Assembly: GCF_003966695.1 (NCBI RefSeq)
Contig: NZ_AP018827.1
Span: 186,001 to 250,000 of the forward strand
DNA: 64,000 nucleotides
From: Asticcacaulis excentricus
Lineage (GTDB): Bacteria; Pseudomonadota; Alphaproteobacteria; Caulobacterales; Caulobacteraceae
Direction: 5' to 3'
Positions within the stretch are counted from its first letter, which is position 1, and each line of letters begins with the position of its first letter. A model generated the notes under the pieces. That model saw nothing but the letters and a program-made list of their open reading frames with translations. It was not told the origin of the DNA and ran no database searches. This document shows positions 35,231 to 43,545 of the stretch, piece after piece. Position numbers and translations under genes: made by a program.

Positions 35231-35353
35231 ATGTGGTATTTTACCTGGGTGCTGGGCCTCGGTCTGGCCGTAACCTTCGGGATTTTGAACGGGATCTGGT
35301 TCGAATTCCTCACCACCGATGATCCCGATGCCGAAGACCCGCATAAGGATTGA
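35231..35353 (+). CDS. cydX: Cytochrome bd accessory subunit CydX
   Basis: A 40-residue single-helix protein beginning MWYFTWVLGLGLAVTFGILN, the classic CydX N terminus, with an acidic tail. CydX stabilises the heme environment of the CydAB complex. AAGGAG lies 7 nt upstream of ATG 35231. It is 137 bp after cydB, unusually far for this gene, with three hairpins between them. A strong terminator follows. Confidence 0.92.
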   Translation: MWYFTWVLGLGLAVTFGILNGIWFEFLTTDDPDAEDPHKD

Positions 35354-35357
35354 GATG

Positions 35358-35392
35358 CAAAAAAACCCCGCTGGTTACAGCGGGGTTTTTTT
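35358..35392. terminator. Bidirectional intrinsic terminator
   Basis: Stem ACCCCGCTG / CAGCGGGGT with a run of A before and T after. It is shared by cydX (+) and the convergent gene whose stop lies at 35391. Confidence 0.92.
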
Positions 35393-36596
35393 ACACCTCT
35401 TCGGTGTGGGGCGTCGGCGGAGTCGGGGAGTAGTCGCGCAGGGTTTTGACGAAGCGGAAGACCTGCGCCTTGACGATTTCGTCCTCGCCGCGTTCGGCCA
35501 GCGTGAACAGCTCGCTCATCAGATTGGGCGGCAGGTGCAGGTCCATCGCCTGATTGACCACCTTGAAGATACCCGGCCGCAGGGGCTCACGGATCTCGTT
35601 GTCGTCGAGCAGCGCCTCGGTGATCTTTTCGCCGTCGCGCAGACCGGTCAGGACGATCTTGATGTCCTTGTCGACCTTGAGGCCGTACATGTCGATCATG
35701 CGCTTCGCCAGATCGTAGATACGGATCGGCTCGCCCATTTCGAGGATGTACAGGCTCGATTTTTCCGACAGGTTTGTCGCGTTGTGCATGGCCGCCGTCA
35801 TGACCAGTTGCACCGCCTCGTAAATGGTCATGAAGAAGCGCTCGACCTTGGGGTCGGTCAGCGTAATCGGCCCGCCGCGGTCGATCTGCGCGCGGAACAA
35901 AGGCACCACGGACCCCGTCGAGCCCAGCACATTGCCAAAGCGCACGACGCAGGCCTGATTGAGGTGGCCCATTTGCGACGAAATCAGGTGTTCGGCCAGA
36001 CGCTTGGTCGCCCCCATCATCGAGGCGGGCGCCACGGCCTTATCCGACGAGATAAGCACCAGTTGCTTCACATTGGCCGCCTGCGCCGCGTCAATCACGT
36101 ACTGCGTCCCCATGACATTGGTCAGCACGCCTTCCGACGGATTGATCTCGACCATCGGTACGTGTTTAAGCGCCGCCGCGTGGAAGATGACGTCGGGCTT
36201 CTGCGCCACGAAGATGGCCTCAAGGCGCGCCTTGCGCCGGATGGAGCACAGGATCAGGCTGACCGGCGGCTTGCCGAATTCCAGGTTCAGCGACTGCTCG
36301 ACATCGTAGAGCGCCAGTTCGGTGTGATCGATCAGAGTGACGTGCGCCGCCCCCAATCGCAGGGCCTGGCGTGCGATCTCAGAGCCGATGGAACCGCCGC
36401 CGCCGGTAATCAGGATGCGCTTGCCGGCGTAGAAGGCGCTCAGCGCCGCGTGGTCCAGATGCACCTGCGGGCGTTGCAGCAGCGACTTGTACGAAATCTG
36501 ATCATTGGGATCGGCCAGCGTCAACTTCACGTTGCGCCGTCCCATCAAGCCGGACTTGGCCAGAAACCGCAAAATACGATAATTAAAAATGGCCAT
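35391..36596 (-). CDS. Soluble CapD/FlaA1-type nucleotide-sugar 4,6-dehydratase
   Basis: 401 residues, SDR fold. The Rossmann motif GGGGSIGSEIARQ sits near residue 63, followed by SSDKAV and MGATKRLAE. This is the Ser-Met-Lys variant seen in the large membrane-type UDP-GlcNAc 4,6-dehydratases (CapD/PglF/WbpM group). Those usually have four N-terminal membrane helices, but here only about 60 non-membrane residues precede the fold. The likely product is a 4-keto-6-deoxy sugar nucleotide for surface glycans. No glycosyltransferase genes are adjacent. ATG 36596. Confidence 0.85.
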   Translation of the reverse strand: MAIFNYRILRFLAKSGLMGRRNVKLTLADPNDQISYKSLLQRPQVHLDHAALSAFYAGKRILITGGGGSIGSEIARQALRLGAAHVTLIDHTELALYDVEQSLNLEFGKPPVSLILCSIRRKARLEAIFVAQKPDVIFHAAALKHVPMVEINPSEGVLTNVMGTQYVIDAAQAANVKQLVLISSDKAVAPASMMGATKRLAEHLISSQMGHLNQACVVRFGNVLGSTGSVVPLFRAQIDRGGPITLTDPKVERFFMTIYEAVQLVMTAAMHNATNLSEKSSLYILEMGEPIRIYDLAKRMIDMYGLKVDKDIKIVLTGLRDGEKITEALLDDNEIREPLRPGIFKVVNQAMDLHLPPNLMSELFTLAERGEDEIVKAQVFRFVKTLRDYSPTPPTPHTEEV

Positions 36597-36777
36597 ACGA
36601 ACCTAATACCGGCCCCGAAAAAGAATAAAACCTACAGGCATTGACACCCCCCGCGTCGTGCGTGCATGGCGATAAAAAAGCGTTCGCCCACACCTAACTT
36701 ACAGCTTTTCGCGAAAAAAGAATAAGGTAATTTTGTGGGCGGCCGATTTTCCCCAACCGTTTTCCACCGGTAGCTTT

Positions 36778-37029
36778 ATGAAGGTCACAGTTCTCTTTTT
36801 TGGTAAGGTGGCCGACGTGATGGGCGAGCGGCATCGCGTGTTGGACCTTGCTGATACGCCGGGGCGGCTGTTTGACCTGCGCCAAAGCGTTCTGGAAGCG
36901 GCCTTTGCGTCTGGCGCGCTGGAGGCTCAGCGGGTGCTGATGAGCGTCAATCAGGCCCTGACGCACGAGGATCGTCCATTGCAGGACGGCGATGAAGTGG
37001 CCTTTTTTCCCGTCTTTTCGGGGGGCTAG
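36778..37029 (+). CDS. moaD: Molybdopterin synthase small subunit MoaD
   Basis: 83 residues, beta-grasp ubiquitin-like fold ending FPVFSGG. The C-terminal Gly-Gly is thiocarboxylated and supplies sulfur to precursor Z (cPMP). ATG 36778 gives the standard N terminus MKVTVLFFGKVADVMG; the frame from 36733 is longer but unsupported. It is the first gene of moaD-moaE-moaC. Confidence 0.93.
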   Translation: MKVTVLFFGKVADVMGERHRVLDLADTPGRLFDLRQSVLEAAFASGALEAQRVLMSVNQALTHEDRPLQDGDEVAFFPVFSGG

Positions 37030-37033
37030 GGGC

Positions 37034-37495
37034 ATGGCGGTGATCGAAACCCTGTTACTGCCGCAGGCGCTGGACGGGCAGGCCCTCTATGGTCGCTTTG
37101 TCGAGGCCAATCGCGGCGCCGGGGCCATTGTCACCTTTTCCGGCCGGGTGCGGGGCGAGACGACCGAGGGCGCGGTGTCGCGCCTGTGGCTCGACTGGTA
37201 TCCCGGTATGAGCGAGCAGAGCCTGAAGGCCATTGCCGAGGCCGCCGCCGAGCGTTTCGATGTGCGGGCCCTGCTGGTGGCGCATCGCTGCGGCGAGGTG
37301 AAGGCCGAAGACGAGATTGTGTTTGTGGCGGCCGCTTCGGCGCATCGGCGGGCGGCCTTTGAGGCGGCGGACTATCTGATGGACCGGCTCAAGTCCGAGG
37401 CGGCCCTGTGGAAGCGCGAGGTCGGCGACGGCTTTGCGCGCTGGGTGGAACCGACGGCCAAAGACGCCGACGATCTGAAACGGTGGACATCATGA
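37034..37495 (+). CDS. moaE: Molybdopterin synthase large subunit MoaE
   Basis: 153 residues. It carries GAIVTFSGRVRG, LWLDWYPGMSEQSL, VAHRCGEVKAEDEIVFVAAASAHR and the Lys-bearing RLKSEAALWKRE. It converts cPMP to molybdopterin with MoaD. Only 4 bp follow moaD, and the end overlaps moaC by 4 bp (ATGA). Confidence 0.95.
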   Translation: MAVIETLLLPQALDGQALYGRFVEANRGAGAIVTFSGRVRGETTEGAVSRLWLDWYPGMSEQSLKAIAEAAAERFDVRALLVAHRCGEVKAEDEIVFVAAASAHRRAAFEAADYLMDRLKSEAALWKREVGDGFARWVEPTAKDADDLKRWTS

Positions 37496-37968
37496 GCGAA
37501 AACAGCCTGTCACACATAGGCAAGGATGGCCGCGCCCACATGGTCGATGTCGGCGCGAAGGCCGTCACGGCGCGCAAAGCCCGTGCTGAGGGGCGGCTGA
37601 TCTGCGCCCCGGAGACGCTGGCCATTGTGCGTGACGGCAAAGCCCCTAAAGGGGCGGTGATCGCCACGGCTGAGATCGCGGGCATTATGGGGGCCAAGAA
37701 GACCGCGGACCTGATCCCCCTGTGCCACCCTTTGAGCCTGTCCAAGGTAGGGCTTGAGATCGTGATGGATGAGACCCTGCCGGGCTTTCGCCTCAGCGCT
37801 GAGGTGAAGACGTCGGGGCAGACGGGCGTCGAGATGGAGGCCCTGACCGCCGTGTCGGTGGCAGCCCTGACCCTCTATGACATGCTGAAAGCCGTCGATA
37901 AGACCATGCGTATCGACGGCATTGAGGTGGTGGGCAAGGCCGGCGGTAAGGCGGACTTTGGTTACTGA
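37492..37968 (+). CDS. moaC: Cyclic pyranopterin monophosphate synthase MoaC
   Basis: 158 residues with the conserved [12 protein letters not shown] and [19 protein letters not shown] blocks. It rearranges the MoaA product to cPMP. ATG 37492 overlaps the moaE stop. moaA is not in the window. The last 7 bp overlap the convergent prmA. Confidence 0.96.
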   Translation: MSENSLSHIGKDGRAHMVDVGAKAVTARKARAEGRLICAPETLAIVRDGKAPKGAVIATAEIAGIMGAKKTADLIPLCHPLSLSKVGLEIVMDETLPGFRLSAEVKTSGQTGVEMEALTAVSVAALTLYDMLKAVDKTMRIDGIEVVGKAGGKADFGY

Positions 37969-38834
37969 CCGCCGCGCTGCATAACCAGCGTGCACCACGC
38001 ATCGCGGTGGATGCGACGCACGACGCGGAAGCCCTTGGACAGGTAGGCGGCTTTGACGAAGCGCTCCTGCGTGCGCAGCAAGCCCGACAGGATGACCGTG
38101 CCACCCGGCTTGAGCGCCGTCTTGATCGACTGCGACAGACCGACCAGAGGCCGCGCCAGAATATTGGCGAAGACCAGATCGTAGGGGGCGTCCTTGCGCA
38201 CGTCCTTGTGGTTCAGGCCGTTGGCCCACACAAAGCGCGCCGCCGCCGCGTTCAGCTTGGCGTTTTCGTTTGAGATGCGCACGCTGATAGCGTCGATATC
38301 GGTGCCGACGGCGTATTTGGTGCCGGTCTTGGCGGCGGCGATGGCCAGCACGCCGGTGCCTGCACCGACATCCAGCACGCGCTCATAACGGTGCTTTTTC
38401 AGCAGGTCATTATAGGCCCACAGGCAGCCGACCGTCGTGCCGTGGTGGCCCGTCCCGAAGGCAGCCCCGGCTTCGATGCGCAGATTAACCGCGTTGAGCG
38501 GCTTTTTGCCGCGATCGTGAATACCGTACACGAAGAATCGTCCGGCGCGCACGGGCGGCAGACCCGACAGGGCCATGGCCAGCCAGTCGGCATCGGCCAG
38601 TTGATCCGCCGTAACGACCAGTTCCGGATATCCTGCCAGAAGCTCTTGTAAACGCTGATCTTCTTCCTCAGTGGTGGGGAAGGCGTCGATGCGCCATATA
38701 TTGCGGTCCTCATCCTCTTCGAGGATCGAATAGGTCGCGCCTTCGAGCCAGGCATCGTTGTCGATGGCCTCCGCAGCGGTTTCTGCCACCAGACGGGGGC
38801 CTTTTGCGATGATTTGTTGTGGATTATAAGTCAT
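37962..38834 (-). CDS. prmA: Ribosomal protein L11 methyltransferase
   Basis: 290 residues. An N-terminal substrate-recognition domain is followed by a class I SAM methyltransferase domain: [37 protein letters not shown] and [12 protein letters not shown]. It trimethylates L11 residues. The ATG lies at 38834. Confidence 0.93.
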   Translation of the reverse strand: MTYNPQQIIAKGPRLVAETAAEAIDNDAWLEGATYSILEEDEDRNIWRIDAFPTTEEEDQRLQELLAGYPELVVTADQLADADWLAMALSGLPPVRAGRFFVYGIHDRGKKPLNAVNLRIEAGAAFGTGHHGTTVGCLWAYNDLLKKHRYERVLDVGAGTGVLAIAAAKTGTKYAVGTDIDAISVRISNENAKLNAAAARFVWANGLNHKDVRKDAPYDLVFANILARPLVGLSQSIKTALKPGGTVILSGLLRTQERFVKAAYLSKGFRVVRRIHRDAWCTLVMQRGGQ

Positions 38835-38929
38835 TGTAGGCTTTGCAGATCGTCCGATTCGATGTGACGGAAGCGTTTCAACGGTCTTTTATGCGTAAGG
38901 GGGCCCTTACGCCAATGGGAAAGTAGGCA

Positions 38930-39751
38930 ATGGCGACGGAAAAAAAGACGAAGACGGTAAAAGCGGCGGAAATTCCGGCGGATGCCGGGGTGAAAAAGAC
39001 CATCGCTCGTAAGGCTCCGGCGCCGAAGCCTGCGGCGGAAGCCGCTGTGAAGGCCGCGACCGAAAAGACCGTCAAGGCTGCCGACGCTACGGCCAAGAAG
39101 GCGGCAAAGACGGCCGCCACTGTGACAAAGAAGGCCGAAACCGCCACCAAGGCCGCAACGGCCAAGATCGAAAAGGCCGCCAAGACCGCCAAGGCCAAGG
39201 TCGAAAAGGCCGAAAAGGTTGTCGAGGCTGAGGTCAAGAAGGCTGCCCGCTCCACGACCCGCGCCGCCAAGACCGTCGCCGCCGTTGAGCCCAAGGTGAC
39301 AAAGGCCCGCACCCGCGCGGCGAAGGCCGTCGAAGCGGCTCAGGGCGAGATCGACAAGGCCGTCAAGCGCGCCAAGCCGGCGCTCGACAAGGCTGCCCAG
39401 ACCGCCAGCGCCGCCGCCGCCGTGGCTAAGGAAAAGCTGGAAGACGCCGCCGAAGCCGCTAAGCCGGTTGTTGAGCAAGCCAAGGCCAAGCTCGACGATG
39501 TGGTCGAGGCCGCCAAGCCGAAGATCGAGGAAGCGGTGCACAAGGCCGAAGAGGTCGCCGCTGCCGCCAAAGACAAGCTGGACGAGGCCGTAGAAAAGGC
39601 CAAGCCGGTACTGAACGAAGCCAGGGAAGCGGTCGAAGAGGCTGTGGCCAAGGCCCAGACCGAAGCCCACAAGGTGCAGGAAGAGGTCAAGAAGGCGCAG
39701 GCGCAGGTCAAGAAGCGCGGCTTCTTCGACTGGCTGTTCGGCCGCAAATAG
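38930..39751 (+). CDS. Lys/Ala-rich histone H1-like protein
   Basis: 273 residues, over half Ala, Lys, Glu and Val, without signal peptide. Residues 1-130 are strongly basic (KKTKTVKAAE, TAKKAAKT), resembling bacterial H1-like nucleoid proteins. Residues 130-255 are alternating K/E/A with an approximate 11-residue periodicity (AKPKIEEAVHKAEE, AKPVLNEAREAVEE), predicting long amphipathic helix as in LEA or apolipoprotein-like proteins. The end is a distinctive aromatic tail, FFDWLFGRK, that could contact membrane or a partner. The composition is not a frameshift artefact: ATG 38930 follows GTAGG by a few nt and the stop is clean. Function unknown. Confidence 0.75.
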   Translation: MATEKKTKTVKAAEIPADAGVKKTIARKAPAPKPAAEAAVKAATEKTVKAADATAKKAAKTAATVTKKAETATKAATAKIEKAAKTAKAKVEKAEKVVEAEVKKAARSTTRAAKTVAAVEPKVTKARTRAAKAVEAAQGEIDKAVKRAKPALDKAAQTASAAAAVAKEKLEDAAEAAKPVVEQAKAKLDDVVEAAKPKIEEAVHKAEEVAAAAKDKLDEAVEKAKPVLNEAREAVEEAVAKAQTEAHKVQEEVKKAQAQVKKRGFFDWLFGRK

Positions 39752-39771
39752 GCGAGGGGGCAGAGCGGCGG

Positions 39772-40524
39772 ATGCACGAAGCCCTGCCGGTCATCGGCAT
39801 CACCTGCTGCCATCGTGACTTCGGCGTCGAGATGGCGCAGGCGGTGATGGACCGTTATGTCCGCGCCGCCACCACCTACGCTGAATGCTCTGCCGTGCTT
39901 ATCCCGGCCATCACCGGTTTCTTTGACGCCCGTTCCGTTGCTTCGCGACTGGACGGGCTTTTGCTGACCGGGTCGCCTTCCAACATCGAGGCGCGCCGCT
40001 ATGGTCAGGCCGAAGGGGAGGGGCCGTTCGATGCCGAACGCGATGCGGTGTCGTTGGCGCTGATCGAATGCCTGACCCTGATGGGGAAACCGGTCTTCGG
40101 AATTTGTCGCGGCTTTCAGGAAATCAATGTGGCGCTGGGCGGCACTCTGCGCCGCGATCTGGGGACAGCACCTGAGGGCTCCGGGCGTCTGGACCACCAC
40201 GCCCCGGTGCAAGCGAGTTTTGCGGACATGTTTGACCACGGGCACCCGGTGACCCTGACCCCAGACAGTGTGCTGGCGCGCGCGGTCGGGCGTGAGACGC
40301 TGACGGTCAATTCGGTGCATTTTCAGGGGGTTGACCGGCTGGCCGAGGGGTTAAGCGTCGAAGCTGTGGCCGCCGATGGCGTGGTCGAGGCCTTCAGCGC
40401 CAATATCGGCGGCGCGCAGGTACTGGGGGTGCAGTGGCACCCGGAATGGCAACCGGAGCTTTATCCCGACCGTCAGGCCTTTTTCCGCTTGCTCGGCGCC
40501 GCGGTGCGCGGAAACGCGATTTAA
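39772..40524 (+). CDS. Class I glutamine-amidotransferase-like hydrolase, PuuD type
   Basis: 250 residues of the gamma-glutamyl-gamma-aminobutyrate hydrolase family: ITCCHRDFG at the N terminus, the nucleophile elbow GIC112RGFQE, and the catalytic H223-P-E225 in QWHPEWQPE. PuuD cleaves gamma-glutamyl-GABA in putrescine breakdown. An omega-amino aminotransferase of putrescine type follows 287 bp downstream, which supports polyamine/GABA catabolism, but an inverted repeat lies between the genes. It is 20 bp after the Lys/Ala-rich gene. Confidence 0.85.
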   Translation: MHEALPVIGITCCHRDFGVEMAQAVMDRYVRAATTYAECSAVLIPAITGFFDARSVASRLDGLLLTGSPSNIEARRYGQAEGEGPFDAERDAVSLALIECLTLMGKPVFGICRGFQEINVALGGTLRRDLGTAPEGSGRLDHHAPVQASFADMFDHGHPVTLTPDSVLARAVGRETLTVNSVHFQGVDRLAEGLSVEAVAADGVVEAFSANIGGAQVLGVQWHPEWQPELYPDRQAFFRLLGAAVRGNAI

Positions 40525-40584
40525 CTTGGCCTCCTCTGATAAGGCTTGCAGCGTTCAGTTTAGAGCTAGCGCCAGTAAGGTTAG

Positions 40585-40680
40585 AACCACAGATTACGCA
40601 GATTGCACAGATGGGCGCTGCGCGCCGGTGCGGGGTCTCGGGACACCTATCTATCTGTAAAATCTGTGTAATTTGTGGTT
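40585..40680. repeat. Inverted-repeat element B (ACAGATT type)
   Basis: 28-nt arms at 40585-40612 and 40653-40680 are complementary at 24 of 28 positions and built from CAGATT-like units. The core GGGCGCTGCGCGCC lies at 40613-40626. This is the same family as element A at 19160, with diverged arms. Confidence 0.85.
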
Positions 40681-40811
40681 CCTATCGTTTCCAGTAAACC
40701 CCTTCCGCAAATTGTGATCACAATTTTGCGCGGCCCGTGATTTGGCCATTCCGCTTTTGCCGGGGCGGGGCTATAGTCCCGTGGAAACCTTTCCATTACG
40801 GAGCGCCCGTC

Positions 40812-42203
40812 ATGAATCTTCCGCTCAAAAACAACGACTCCGCCGAATTGAAGGCGCTCGATCTGGCGCACCACCTGCCGGCGCAGGCTGACTATGCGCT
40901 GCTGGAGCAACTGGGCGGTAGCCGTATTATCACCCATGCCGAAGGCTGTGTGATCACGGATATCGACGGCCAATCGCTGCTGGACGGCATGGCCGGTCTG
41001 TGGTGCGTCAATGTCGGCTATGGGCGCAGCGAACTGGCCGAAGCGGCCTATAAGCAGATGCTGGAACTGCCCTATTACAACACCTTCTTCAAGACGGCGA
41101 CCGCCCCGGCCGTGCGGCTGGCGGCCAAGATCGCCGAGAAGATGGTTCTGGGCAATCCGGACCTCAAACACGTCTTTTTCAACTCGTCGGGGTCTGAGGC
41201 CAATGACACGGTCTTCCGTCTGGTGCGTCACTACTGGACGCTGAAGGGTGAGCCGGAGCGTCAGGTCTTTATCTCGCGCCGCAATGCCTATCATGGTTCG
41301 ACCGTCGCCGGGGCCTCGCTGGGCGGTATGACCTTTATGCACGCGCAGGGTGGCCTGCCCATTCCCGGCATCGAGCACGTGCGTCAGCCCTATCTGTTCG
41401 GTGAAGGCTTTGGTCAGGACCCGGACGCCTTTGCCGACGCCTGCGTTCAGGACATCGAAGACCGCATCCTCAGCGTCGGGCCGGACAAGGTCGCGGCCTT
41501 TATCGGTGAGCCGGTGCAGGGTGCCGGCGGCGTGGTCATCCCGCCGGAAAGCTACTGGCCCAAGGTCGAGGCCCTGTGCCGCAAGTACGGTATCCTGCTG
41601 ATCTGCGACGAAGTGATCTGCGGCTTCGGGCGTCTGGGTCAGTGGTTTGGCCATCAGCATTACGGCGTCAAGCCGGACATCATCGCCATGGCCAAGGGGC
41701 TGTCGTCGGGCTATCTGCCCATTTCGGCGGTCGGCGTGTCGTCACACATCGTCGAGGTGCTGAAAACCGGCGGCGACTTCGTGCACGGCTATACCTATTC
41801 GGGTCACCCAGCGGCCTGCGCCGTGGCGCTGGCCAATATTGGCATTATCGAGCGCGAAGGCCTGATCGAGCGCACGCGCGAGGTGACAGGCCCCTATCTG
41901 GCCAAGGCCCTGAAACGCCTCGACGGCCATCCGCTGGTCGGCGAAGCGCGCTCCATCGGGCTTTTGGGGGCGGTGGAAATCGTCGCCGAAAAGGGCACCA
42001 ACACGCGCTTCAAGGGCGCCGAAGGCCATGCCGGTCCGGTGGTGCGTGACATCTGTATCAGGAACGGTCTGATGGTGCGCGGCATCCGTGACACCATCGT
42101 CATGTGCCCCCCGCTGATCATCACCGAGGCCGAGATCGACCGCATTGTCGATATTCTGGAGGTTTCGCTGAACGAGGCCGAGCCAGTATTGCGCGCGCTC
42201 TGA
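40812..42203 (+). CDS. Class III aminotransferase, putrescine/omega-amino acid:pyruvate type
   Basis: 463 residues, fold type I PLP enzyme. It carries FFNSSGSEANDTVFRLVRHYW, the RRNAYHGSTVAGASLGGM segment, GAGGVVIPP, ICDEVICGFGRLG and the PLP lysine K295 in IAMAKGLSSGYLPISAV. This is the SpuC-like group that transfers amino groups from putrescine, cadaverine or GABA-like amines to pyruvate. ATG 40812 has GGAG 9 nt upstream. Terminator at 42333. Confidence 0.9.
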   Translation: MNLPLKNNDSAELKALDLAHHLPAQADYALLEQLGGSRIITHAEGCVITDIDGQSLLDGMAGLWCVNVGYGRSELAEAAYKQMLELPYYNTFFKTATAPAVRLAAKIAEKMVLGNPDLKHVFFNSSGSEANDTVFRLVRHYWTLKGEPERQVFISRRNAYHGSTVAGASLGGMTFMHAQGGLPIPGIEHVRQPYLFGEGFGQDPDAFADACVQDIEDRILSVGPDKVAAFIGEPVQGAGGVVIPPESYWPKVEALCRKYGILLICDEVICGFGRLGQWFGHQHYGVKPDIIAMAKGLSSGYLPISAVGVSSHIVEVLKTGGDFVHGYTYSGHPAACAVALANIGIIEREGLIERTREVTGPYLAKALKRLDGHPLVGEARSIGLLGAVEIVAEKGTNTRFKGAEGHAGPVVRDICIRNGLMVRGIRDTIVMCPPLIITEAEIDRIVDILEVSLNEAEPVLRAL

Positions 42204-42332
42204 TCGCTTTCTTATGGAGCGGTGACGCCTCGCCTCGCGCCTTTTGATGCCAGACAGCCTAAGCTGTCCGGGCATGAAACGAGCAACCCTGTCCTGCGCA
42301 CGCCGCCTCTGACAGCGCGTGAAACATAATCG

Positions 42333-42372
42333 GCCCGGTCTGAGTGTCCCCCGACTCAGGCCGGGCTTTTTT
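42333..42372 (+). terminator. Intrinsic terminator after the aminotransferase gene
   Basis: A 13-bp stem GCCCGGTCTGAGT / ACTCAGGCCGGGC (one T-G/T mismatch) followed by six T. Confidence 0.88.
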
Positions 42373-42399
42373 GTCTCAATCGTAAGCAAGGAAACGCCT

Positions 42400-42651
42400 A
42401 TGACCGCCCCACATAAGACCGATGATCCGCAAAAGGCCGAAACCGCCGATGTCCGCGAGCATTTTTCGCGCGACAAACCCTCAAACGGCGAAGCTGGCGA
42501 ATCCTTTGGTGACGAAACAGACAGCAAGGACGAGCGGATGCAGCCCAGGACGCCGAACGGCAAGGGGTTGGCCAATGAGCACTATGTCAAAAGCGATTCT
42601 GATCAGCCGCGCGTCGCCGAAGAACCGGGCGCCTTAAGCGGTCGTTCTTAA
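42400..42651 (+). CDS. Small hydrophilic protein, unknown
   Basis: 83 residues, highly charged and predicted disordered (DDPQKAETADVREHFSRDK, GDETDSKDERMQ), without hydrophobic core, signal or Cys. ATG 42400 has AAGGAAA about 6 nt upstream and begins just after a terminator, so it has its own promoter. I recognise no family; composition is like small stress-induced hydrophilins, which is only a resemblance. It is convergent with the porin-like gene, 2 bp apart. Confidence 0.6.
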   Translation: MTAPHKTDDPQKAETADVREHFSRDKPSNGEAGESFGDETDSKDERMQPRTPNGKGLANEHYVKSDSDQPRVAEEPGALSGRS

Positions 42652-42653
42652 AG

Positions 42654-43388
42654 TTAAAACCGTCGTTGCAAGGCCAGCACGAGCCGGTCGCCGTGCGCCT
42701 TTGAATACTCATGGCGGTTGGTGTCGTAATAACGCAGATCAAGCGTCGTCCGCGCATTCAGCGTCAGCGTCGCCCCGGCATTCCACGCCGTGTAGGTGCG
42801 CTTCGGCTCGGTACGCCGCTCGCCGAGGCCACCCGATACGCTCCAGCGATCGGACAGTTTCTGGACGGCTCCCAACTCATAATAGACGGCCTCTTGGGTC
42901 GCGCCCGACGAGTCCGGCGACCAGATGGTCAGGGCCTTTAGCGTCGTGCGCCCGAAGGCGCGGCTGGCCTCGCTTTGCCACTCGACGAAGTGCGTGTCGC
43001 TGCCCGGCCGTGCACCGTCATTGACCTTATAGATGATCTGGCTGTTCAGGGTCGCCTTGCCCAGCGTCCACTTACCACCCACGGCCAGTCCGCTCTGATA
43101 GTCGCTGCCGTCGCTGCCCTTATAGTTTTTGTAGCGGGCTGAGGCATAAAACCAGTTACGGGTGGCCGTAAGTGCCATACCCACCTGACCATTGCCCTGC
43201 GTTTCTGAGACGCCTTTGCTGGTCGAGTCGGTGGCGGCCGTCAGTTGGCCACTCAGCTTCCAGCCCTGCAAGGCCTCCGTGACGTCGTCGCTCCAGTCGG
43301 CGATGAGGTTACTTGTGGGGGCAGCCATCGCCGCGGGGGCCGCAAACGACAAGAGCGCAATGACAGATGAGGCGGCAGATAAACGCAC
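42654..43388 (-). CDS. TorF/Gcw_chp family putative outer-membrane porin
   Basis: 244 residues. Signal peptide MRLSAASSVIALLSFAAPAAMA; mature N terminus WKLSGQLTAATDSTSKGVSETQGN, then alternating amphipathic beta strands ending LVLALQRRF with a terminal aromatic, the pattern of small outer-membrane barrels of the TIGR02001/TorF group. The GTG at 43388 is chosen because AGGAG lies 6 nt upstream and it makes a clean signal peptide; ATGs at 43412-43424 would add a charged extension. Two Pho-box-like arrays lie upstream. Confidence 0.78.
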   Translation of the reverse strand: MRLSAASSVIALLSFAAPAAMAAPTSNLIADWSDDVTEALQGWKLSGQLTAATDSTSKGVSETQGNGQVGMALTATRNWFYASARYKNYKGSDGSDYQSGLAVGGKWTLGKATLNSQIIYKVNDGARPGSDTHFVEWQSEASRAFGRTTLKALTIWSPDSSGATQEAVYYELGAVQKLSDRWSVSGGLGERRTEPKRTYTAWNAGATLTLNARTTLDLRYYDTNRHEYSKAHGDRLVLALQRRF

Positions 43389-43394
43389 GAAGGG

Positions 43395-43399
43395 CTCCT
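43395..43399 (-). promoter_or_regulatory. Shine-Dalgarno deciding the porin-like gene start
   Basis: AGGAG on the minus strand, 6 nt before GTG 43388. Confidence 0.65.
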
Positions 43400-43414
43400 G
43401 TTCGACCGCCATAA

Positions 43415-43443
43415 CTGTCATCAATCTGATGTCAAACTGTCAC
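43415..43443. promoter_or_regulatory. Pho-box-like array, plus orientation
   Basis: CTGTCAT-CAAT-CTGATGT-CAAA-CTGTCAC: three heptamers at an 11-bp period, as in PhoB boxes, but oriented away from the porin-like gene. Confidence 0.45.
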
Positions 43444-43466
43444 AAAACGGCGTTGCGCGAGCCTTT

Positions 43467-43495
43467 ATTGCAGTTTGATGACACTATTGTGACAA
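43467..43495 (-). promoter_or_regulatory. Pho-box-like array, minus orientation
   Basis: On the minus strand: TTGTCAC-AATA-GTGTCAT-CAAA-CTGCAAT, again at an 11-bp period and oriented toward the porin-like gene, about 80 bp before its start. Confidence 0.5.
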
Positions 43496-43545
43496 TGCGG
43501 GGCCGCGATCAGGATAAACGACCCCGCGTAAGGAAACCATAGGTC

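Noticed and set aside
38831-39670. Gly/Leu-rich frame antisense to the Lys/Ala-rich protein, resembling a PE-PGRS-like protein
   Set aside because: The pattern is the mirror of AAG/GCC codons on the plus strand; the plus frame has a better start and a distinctive tail.
40376-40697. Short frames reading through the inverted repeat at 40585
   Set aside because: They translate the repeat (QITQIAQM-like) and have no start-site support.
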